From Actinomyces procaprae (GTDB taxonomy: Bacteria > Actinomycetota > Actinomycetes > Actinomycetales > Actinomycetaceae), in contig NZ_CP039292.1 in assembly GCF_004798665.1 (NCBI RefSeq), positions 2,666,001 to 2,730,000 on the forward strand: a stretch of DNA of 64,000 nt. The letters run 5' to 3'. How positions within the stretch are numbered: the first letter of the stretch is position 1; every line of letters begins with the position of its first letter. The notes below the pieces were generated by a model. It did no database searches and was not told where the DNA came from. It saw only the letters and a program-made list of their open reading frames with translations. The translations under genes were made by a program, and so were the position numbers. Positions 56,863 through 64,000 of this stretch are shown piece by piece.

Positions 56863-58353
56863 TCAGTAATGGCTGACGACGGTGGTGCCGGTCTCGGCCC
56901 AGTCGTAGTACCAGTGGGCCTCCTCCTCCGGCAGGTTGATGCACCCGTGCGATCCGGCGTCGGCACCGACACCGAAGTGCTTGGCCCAGGGGGCGGAGTG
57001 GATGGCGTAGTTGCCGTGCCAGTAGGTGACCCAGGCGACGTCCTTCTGGCAGTATGACCAGCCGGCGCTGCAGCCCAGGTCCTGCTTCGCATAACTGAGG
57101 TACACCTCGTAGGTGCCGGTGATGGTCTCATTGCCGGGGCCGCCGTGGTTCATGAGGATCGGGCCGTGCACCTGCTCATAGCCCTCGTAGGCGGTGATGG
57201 TGGAGTCGGTGAGGTTGATGTCGATCCACTTCTCGCCGGCCTCGGCACTGTAGGCGAAGCGGTCAGTGCCGGCGGAGACGACTCGCTGCTCGGTCTGCGC
57301 CTCCACCTCCTGGGTGGCGAACTCACCGGTGTAGGCCTCGTGGGACTCCAGCGCGGACATGATCTCCGCGGCAACGGCGTCGCGGTTGGTGACCTCCAGT
57401 CCCGCCTGGGCCGGCCGGGCGGGCTCCAGCACGTTGCCTTCGGCGTCGACGTTGTCGATGGCGCTGACCGGATCGAACTCGATGGACTGCGCCGCCTGAT
57501 CGACCCAGGCGGCCACGTTCTCCGCCAGCAGGGTCGGCTCGAGCTCGCCGTCGACGGCGGTGGTACCGACCCAGGCGGCGCGGGCGGCGGCGTCGGCCTC
57601 CACGGTCTGCCCCCCGCCGGCGAGTGTGACCTCGGGGGCGATGAGCTCATCGGCGGCGGCAGCAGCCTTCTCGGCGGCGGCGTCGGAGACGGCGGGGGCG
57701 ACGTCGGTCACAGGCAGCTGGGCGCTCTGGGAGGTGAGACTCACGACGGCGGCCTCGACGACGGCGGTGAGGGACTCGACGTCCACTCCCCTGCCCGGGG
57801 TGCCGCCGACCGCCTCGAAGGAGCCGCCGTCGGCGGTCGGCTGAATGGATGCGTTGACCGCCGGGGTGCCGGACTGGGCGTCGATGCGCTCGGCGAGCGC
57901 GGCCACGGCCTCGGCGTCCACGAATGCGGCCGGCCGCACGTCGGCCCGGTCTGCGACACCCCCTGCTGCCGCCTCGGTGAGATCGACGCCGTCCACCAGT
58001 GCGTCCGCCACGGCCACCGCGTCGACGCGCCCGCCGGCCCGCTCCAACGTGGTCTCAATGGTCTGCCCGGCGATGGTGATGGAGACGGTGGTGCCGGCAG
58101 CGCGAGTGGCGACGACGTCGGTCACCTCCTGGCGGGTCATGCCGGCCACGCTCTGACCGCCGATGCTGGCTCCAGCGGGCGCGAGGTCCGCGGCGTAGGC
58201 GGCGCGGCCGGACAGGCCCGCGAGCGGGGCCGCCACAAGCAGCGCCAGCAGTAGCGCCAGCATCCGCCTGCGGGCACGCAGCGCGTTCGTAGCGTGCCTC
58301 GGCGTATGCGCAGCGTCATCACGTCGCCACTGCGGGAACCTCTTCTTCACCAT
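56863..58353 (-). CDS. L,D-transpeptidase (YkuD) with long N-terminal region
   Basis: Peptidoglycan cross-linking enzyme of 496 residues. One membrane helix or uncleaved signal near residues 30-55 (MLALLLALLVAAPLAGLSG), then ~320 residues of alanine-rich repeats resembling the PG-binding-4 (VanW-associated) domain, then the catalytic YkuD domain at ~375-495 with HSAPWAKHFG...SHGCINLPEEEA, containing catalytic Cys and His. GGAGG lies only one base before ATG 58353, so GTG 58350, four bases after it, may be the true start. Builds 3-3 crosslinks or attaches proteins. Confidence 0.9.
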   Translation of the reverse strand: MVKKRFPQWRRDDAAHTPRHATNALRARRRMLALLLALLVAAPLAGLSGRAAYAADLAPAGASIGGQSVAGMTRQEVTDVVATRAAGTTVSITIAGQTIETTLERAGGRVDAVAVADALVDGVDLTEAAAGGVADRADVRPAAFVDAEAVAALAERIDAQSGTPAVNASIQPTADGGSFEAVGGTPGRGVDVESLTAVVEAAVVSLTSQSAQLPVTDVAPAVSDAAAEKAAAAADELIAPEVTLAGGGQTVEADAAARAAWVGTTAVDGELEPTLLAENVAAWVDQAAQSIEFDPVSAIDNVDAEGNVLEPARPAQAGLEVTNRDAVAAEIMSALESHEAYTGEFATQEVEAQTEQRVVSAGTDRFAYSAEAGEKWIDINLTDSTITAYEGYEQVHGPILMNHGGPGNETITGTYEVYLSYAKQDLGCSAGWSYCQKDVAWVTYWHGNYAIHSAPWAKHFGVGADAGSHGCINLPEEEAHWYYDWAETGTTVVSHY

Positions 58354-58637
58354 ACCTCCGGTAAAGGAAGTGTAACGGAACCTGACGGGGAGAAGATCAC
58401 GATACAGCCGCCGTCCGCAACCGGCCACTCACTGGCGCTGTGGCACACGCCGCCAGACGGCGCCCCACCCGCCATTGTCCCGTTATCGGCGCTGACGTGA
58501 CGCTCAGGTTCGGGCCGGGCCGGTCTACTACGCCGGTTGGGGCTTTACTACGCCGCAAGCGTACCCAACGGTGGACCGGCGTGGTAGAGCGTGCGGGAAC
58601 ACGTCCGGGACGGCCGGTACGGCCCTGGTACACGACG

Positions 58638-58671
58638 CCGCGCCGTGGCTTAGCGCAGAGCCACGGCGCGG
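58638..58671 (-). terminator. Terminator hairpin of the sdhCAB operon
   Basis: Perfect 13-bp stem (58638-58650 with 58659-58671), 8-nt loop, 38 bp beyond the sdhB stop. The remaining ~210 bp to the transpeptidase gene hold no recognised feature. Confidence 0.7.
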
Positions 58672-58708
58672 TGGGTCGTTGGCAGCCCCGGGCTGCTCGC
58701 CGGGAGCC

Positions 58709-59478
58709 TCAGGCGGTGGCCTTCTGGCCCTTCCACAGGGCGTGGCCCAGGTCGCGGTTGAGCCGGGTGATGACCTCCAGCGGCACCGACTTGGGGCACA
58801 CGGCCGCACACTCACCGATGTTGGTGCAGCCGCCGAAGCCCTCGGCGTCGTGCTGGTTGAGCATGTTGACCACGCGGGCGAGGCGCTCCGGCTGGCCCTG
58901 CGGCAGCAGGCCCAGGTGGGAGATCTTCGCGCCGGTGAACAGCATGGCGGAGGCGTTCGGGCAGGCGGCCACGCAGGCGCCGCAACCGATGCAGGCGGCG
59001 GCCTCGAAGGCGGCGTCGGCCTTGTCCTTCTGCACGGGCACGGAGTGCGCCTCCGGGGCGGCACCGGTGTTGACGGAGATGTAGCCGCCGGCCTGCACGA
59101 TGCGGTCCAGGGCCGAGCGGTCCACGATCAGGTCCTTGAGCACCGGGAACCCGGTGGAGCGCCACGGCTCGATGGTGATGGTGGAACCGTCCTTGAAGGA
59201 GGGGTCCTCCGCCAGGTGACGCATGTGCAGCTGGCAGGTGGTGGAGCGGATCGGCCCGTGGGCCTGCCCGTTGATGACCACACCGCACTGGCCGCAGATG
59301 CCCTCGCGGCAGTCCGAGTCGAAGGCGACGGGCTCCTCGCCCTCGGCGAAGAGCTGCTCGTTGAGCAGGTCGAGGACCTCGAGGAAGCTCATGTGCTCCT
59401 CGATGCCGGTCATCGAGTACTCCTCGAAGTGACCCTCCGAGTCCTGGTTCTTCTGGCGCCAGATCTTCAGCTTGATGT

Positions 59479-59482
<4 letters not shown>
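58709..59482 (-). CDS. sdhB: Succinate dehydrogenase/fumarate reductase iron-sulfur subunit
   Basis: Carries electrons from the flavoprotein to the membrane quinone site. 257 residues: [2Fe-2S] cysteines in [12 protein letters not shown], [4Fe-4S] and [3Fe-4S] cysteines in [13 protein letters not shown] and [13 protein letters not shown]. The GTG start at 59482 overlaps the sdhA stop (GTGA), which fixes it and implies coupling. Confidence 0.94.
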
Positions 59483-61482
<2,000 letters not shown>

Positions 61483-61496
61483 TCACTCGCTCTCGC

Positions 61497-62300
61497 TCAG
61501 TGGGCAGCGCAGTGGGCGAACTGCTCGGAGGCCGAGCCGATCGCGTCGCAGAACTGGGGGTAGTAGTCGGCGGCGGCCATGGGGGCCTCGGTCCAGCCGA
61601 AGAAGATCGCCGTCGGAGGGGCCATGAACACGGCGAACAGGCCGAAGGCGACGATGAAGGCGATCAGGCGGATGAGGGGCACGGTGTTGCCGCGGGTGGC
61701 ACCGAGGGTCTGCAGGGCGGACCAGACGCCGTGCCACACGTGCAGGCACAGGGCCACCAGGGCCACCAGGTAGATCAGGTACACCCACCACAGCTGGAAG
61801 CCGTAGTACATGTTGGCGTAGGCGCGGCCATGGACGTACTCCCCGCCGGGGGTCAACGACAGGGTGGTGAACTGCAGGATGTGCCAGATGATGAACAGCA
61901 GCAGGATGACACCGCCCCAGCGCATGGTGCGCATGGCGTAGCGGGAGGCGAAGTAGTCGGCACCGGGCTTCTTGACCTCGTACTTGTCGTTCCCACGGGC
62001 CTTGCGGTTGCGGTACCACAGGTGGAAGGCACTGCCGACGTGGGCCGCCAGTAGCGCCACCAGCACGAGGCGCAGGATCCACAGGAAGCCGCTGTAGGGC
62101 AGGAGCGGCTCGAGCAGGGTGCGCAGCCAGACCGCGTAGTGGTCGTAGGCGATCTCGCCCTGGAAGTAGTGGGTGTTCCCGTAGGCGTGGAACACGACGA
62201 ACAGGATGAAGATGATGCCCGACCAGGCCATCAGACGCTTCATGAAGACCGTCGTCGTGTAGGCGGTCTTCTTCTTGGGGGGAGCAGACGTTTTCACCAC
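61497..62300 (-). CDS. sdhC: Succinate dehydrogenase cytochrome b subunit
   Basis: Membrane anchor of 267 residues with five predicted helices, the single large subunit of B-type (di-haem, menaquinone) succinate dehydrogenases, so no sdhD is needed. Haem-ligand histidines are likely in VVFHAYGNTHYF, GSAFHLWYR, IIWHILQF and CLHVWHGVW. The start is one of two tandem GTG codons at 62300 and 62297, with no strong ribosome site. First gene of sdhCAB; 14 bp before sdhA. Confidence 0.92.
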   Translation of the reverse strand: MVKTSAPPKKKTAYTTTVFMKRLMAWSGIIFILFVVFHAYGNTHYFQGEIAYDHYAVWLRTLLEPLLPYSGFLWILRLVLVALLAAHVGSAFHLWYRNRKARGNDKYEVKKPGADYFASRYAMRTMRWGGVILLLFIIWHILQFTTLSLTPGGEYVHGRAYANMYYGFQLWWVYLIYLVALVALCLHVWHGVWSALQTLGATRGNTVPLIRLIAFIVAFGLFAVFMAPPTAIFFGWTEAPMAAADYYPQFCDAIGSASEQFAHCAAH

Positions 62301-62543
62301 AAGTGCAGTTTACGAACACCCCTCGGCCGATAGTCCCAAACCTCCGCCCCGTCCTCGGCAAGGATTAGCGCACCCTTGCCATGGTGCGGAAAAACGGGGA
62401 CCTGCGCCAGCGCTCCACTTCAAGACGCCCCGTCGCAGCGGGCGCGGGGCCGCCCGTGGACGCCGCCATTTCGTCACGTCATTGTCAGACAAATATCAGA
62501 GTCTTCAGCCGCCCTTGCCACGCCGCCAGGGTCCCGCCCGGTT

Positions 62544-63125
62544 TCAGGACCCCGCCGCGGGTGCCCGCAGGCGCCGACGCATGACCACGGCATCCTCCAC
62601 GGGGGCCAGGTAGTAGCGGCGACGCCGCCCGACCGGCACGAAGCCATGAGCCGCGTACAGGCGCCGGGCGCCCTCATTGGACGCGCGCACCTCCAGCAGG
62701 ACGGCACGGCAGCCCACGTCCTCGGCGAGCTGCGCCAGGGCCTCCAGCAGGGCGGTGGCCACGCCCCGCCGACGGGCGGCGGGAACGGTGCCGATCGTGA
62801 GCAGGTCGGCATCGCCGCGGCCGTCCCCGTACCACAGGCCGGCATAGCCGACGATCGCGCTCCCGCCCGCAGCCGGATCGGCCGCCCCGCAGTCCGTCCC
62901 GGCGTCCGCGCCCGCCGCCGCGAGCAGCTCGGCGACCAGGTACCTCCGGTCCGCGCCGGGGCCGACGGCGCGGTCCAGCTCGGCGGCGAGCGTGGCCGGG
63001 CTCCAGGCCTCCGCGCCGAACAGCTCCGACTCCAGGCGGGATACCACCTCCAGGTCGGCGGGCGTCATGGTGCGCAGCCGCACCCCCGGCGGGGCCGAGC
63101 CCACGGCGGAGGGGGACGGGCTCAC
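62544..63125 (-). CDS. rimI: GNAT acetyltransferase, RimI-like
   Basis: N-alpha-acetyltransferase of the GNAT fold, 193 residues: LRTMTPADLEVVSRLESELFGAEAWSPATLAAEL at the N-terminus, LLTIGTVPAARRRGVATALLEAL as acetyl-CoA loop (motif A), and VLLEVRASNEGARRLYAAHGFVPVGRRRRYY (motif B), which match RimI closely. GTG start at 63125 overlaps the tsaB stop by four bases. The ~243 bp between it and sdhC hold no gene. Confidence 0.88.
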   Translation of the reverse strand: MSPSPSAVGSAPPGVRLRTMTPADLEVVSRLESELFGAEAWSPATLAAELDRAVGPGADRRYLVAELLAAAGADAGTDCGAADPAAGGSAIVGYAGLWYGDGRGDADLLTIGTVPAARRRGVATALLEALAQLAEDVGCRAVLLEVRASNEGARRLYAAHGFVPVGRRRRYYLAPVEDAVVMRRRLRAPAAGS

Positions 63126-63898
63126 CGGGCGCGTCCCGTGGGCATCTGCACATCGGGACGCCGCAGGTACAGCGGCCGCGTGTCCAGCCCGGCCTCCCGC
63201 AGCACCTCCGGCCCCGCCTCGGGCAGCCGCCGCAGGCGGGCCAGGGCGAGGCGCACCTGGGCAGCCGCGTCACCGGACGCGGGCGCCAGCAGCTCACGGC
63301 CCGCCGCCAGCTCCGGGTACATGGCGGCGCCGGAGCCGGCCACGACGTCGGCGGCCGGCAGTGCGCCCGCATCCTCGCGTTCGCGCAGCGCGCCCGGGGC
63401 CATGACCTCGAAGCCGCCCAGGCGCTCCACGTCGTCTGCGCCCCGGGCGCGGTAGCGGGCGGCGTAGACCTCCTTGCGGCGCGCGTCGGTGGCGACCAGG
63501 ACGGTGGCCGACTGCGCGCGGGCACGGTCCTGCCCGGCCAGCTCGTCGAGGGCGGCACGCGCGACGGCGTCGAGGCTGGGCACGCCGTACACGGGGATGC
63601 CGCGGGCCCGGCCGACGGTGCGGGCGGCCACCAGTCCGGCGCGCAGCCCGGTGAAGGGGGCGGGGCCGGTGGCGGCGACGACGGCGTCGAGCGGCGCCGC
63701 GGCCACCGCCGGGGCGGCGAGCGCGCCCGCCAGCATGGGGCCCAGGGACTCGGCGTGACGGCGGGGACTGTCCTGGCGCGCCGTCGTCAGGACGTCCAAG
63801 ACGATGGGGGCCGACTCGCCGCCACCGGACCGTACGTCCGGGGCGGAGGCCACAAGCAGCTGGGTGCCCAGCGAGGAGTCGATGGAGAGGATGCGCAC
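63122..63898 (-). CDS. tsaB: tRNA threonylcarbamoyladenosine biosynthesis protein TsaB
   Basis: Partner of TsaD in t6A37 synthesis. 258 residues of the ASKHA fold: RILSIDSSLGTQLLVA, RRHAESLGPML, VVAATGPAPFTGLRAGLVAARTVGRARGIPVYGVPSLDAVA (the TsaB signature) and VATDARRKEVYAARY. GTG 63898 begins right at the first strand and is preferred over a longer reading to 63961. Order tsaB-rimI is the standard actinobacterial one; tsaD would normally follow but is 11 kb away. Confidence 0.92.
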   Translation of the reverse strand: MRILSIDSSLGTQLLVASAPDVRSGGGESAPIVLDVLTTARQDSPRRHAESLGPMLAGALAAPAVAAAPLDAVVAATGPAPFTGLRAGLVAARTVGRARGIPVYGVPSLDAVARAALDELAGQDRARAQSATVLVATDARRKEVYAARYRARGADDVERLGGFEVMAPGALREREDAGALPAADVVAGSGAAMYPELAAGRELLAPASGDAAAQVRLALARLRRLPEAGPEVLREAGLDTRPLYLRRPDVQMPTGRAR

Positions 63899-63978
63899 GG
63901 GGGCAAGCCTAGAGGAGCGGGAGACGGTCGTGGGTGGCGGTGCACGGGCCCGGCGGGCCACCGGCCGGGCCCGGTGCC

Positions 63979-64000
63979 TCAGCCCGCCAGCACGCCCAGG
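63979..64000 (-). CDS. 3' end of an upstream gene, cut by the window edge
   Basis: The last six codons of a minus-strand reading (LGVLAG, then TGA) end 80 bp before the tsaB start. By the usual order it could be tsaE or alr, but too little is visible to say. Confidence 0.3.

Overview
This window is a piece of chromosome from a high-GC actinobacterium, most likely Actinomyces-like (Actinomycetaceae). This is inferred from the very GC-rich codon use, the guaB / GuaB3-type paralogue pair, the IMP dehydrogenase and GMP synthase genes nearby, sdhCAB without sdhD, groES under a CIRCE element, and an actinobacterial-type inositol cluster. The species cannot be fixed from the sequence alone.

Layout. 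1-3,116: 5' end of guaA, a TauE/SafE exporter, an MFS transporter and a small membrane protein. 3,243-30,938: a ~28 kb inositol/polyol catabolic island. It has one full core route: iolG, iolE, iolD, iolB, iolC, a TIM-barrel aldolase candidate and iolA, plus an iolT-like transporter, iolH-like and iolI-like genes and a GntR (iolR-like) regulator. Around the core are four more Gfo/Idh/MocA dehydrogenases, two more TIM-barrel isomerase/epimerase genes, a zinc alcohol dehydrogenase, a transaldolase and three LacI-type regulators, one of them frameshifted. Eight sites of the form TTTGT-N4-ACAAA, two of them with a degenerate left half, lie in the island's promoters, and two promoters carry a LacI-like palindrome. 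31,210-36,328: pta-ackA, rnhA and ptsH. 36,483-42,190: an ABC sugar importer with a GH36 alpha-galactosidase. 42,343-50,256: GuaB-related genes, an exonuclease, groES, a SanA/YdcF protein, a methyltransferase and a YbdK-type glutamate-cysteine ligase. 51,210-64,000: tsaD, a two-gene ABC exporter with a divergent TetR gene, an L,D-transpeptidase, sdhCAB, rimI and tsaB.

How the genes work together. Inositol enters through the MFS transporter. Dehydrogenases convert different stereoisomers or related polyols to inososes, TIM-barrel enzymes isomerise or dehydrate them, and the single IolD-IolB-IolC-aldolase-IolA core yields DHAP and acetyl-CoA. The adjacent pta-ackA pair can turn acetyl-CoA into acetate and ATP.

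The most unusual content is non-coding. Four large gene-free intervals (4.4-4.86, 24.2-24.98, 35.1-36.06 and 50.26-51.2 kb) all contain arrays of a 22-23 bp unit with a CGAGGTCGG-type hairpin core. Two also carry a GGTCCAAC array in opposite orientations. Two carry a related segment with a conserved 73-nt hairpin; one of these is a complete 668-bp non-coding element with 25-bp inverted ends and an 8-bp target duplication inside the array.
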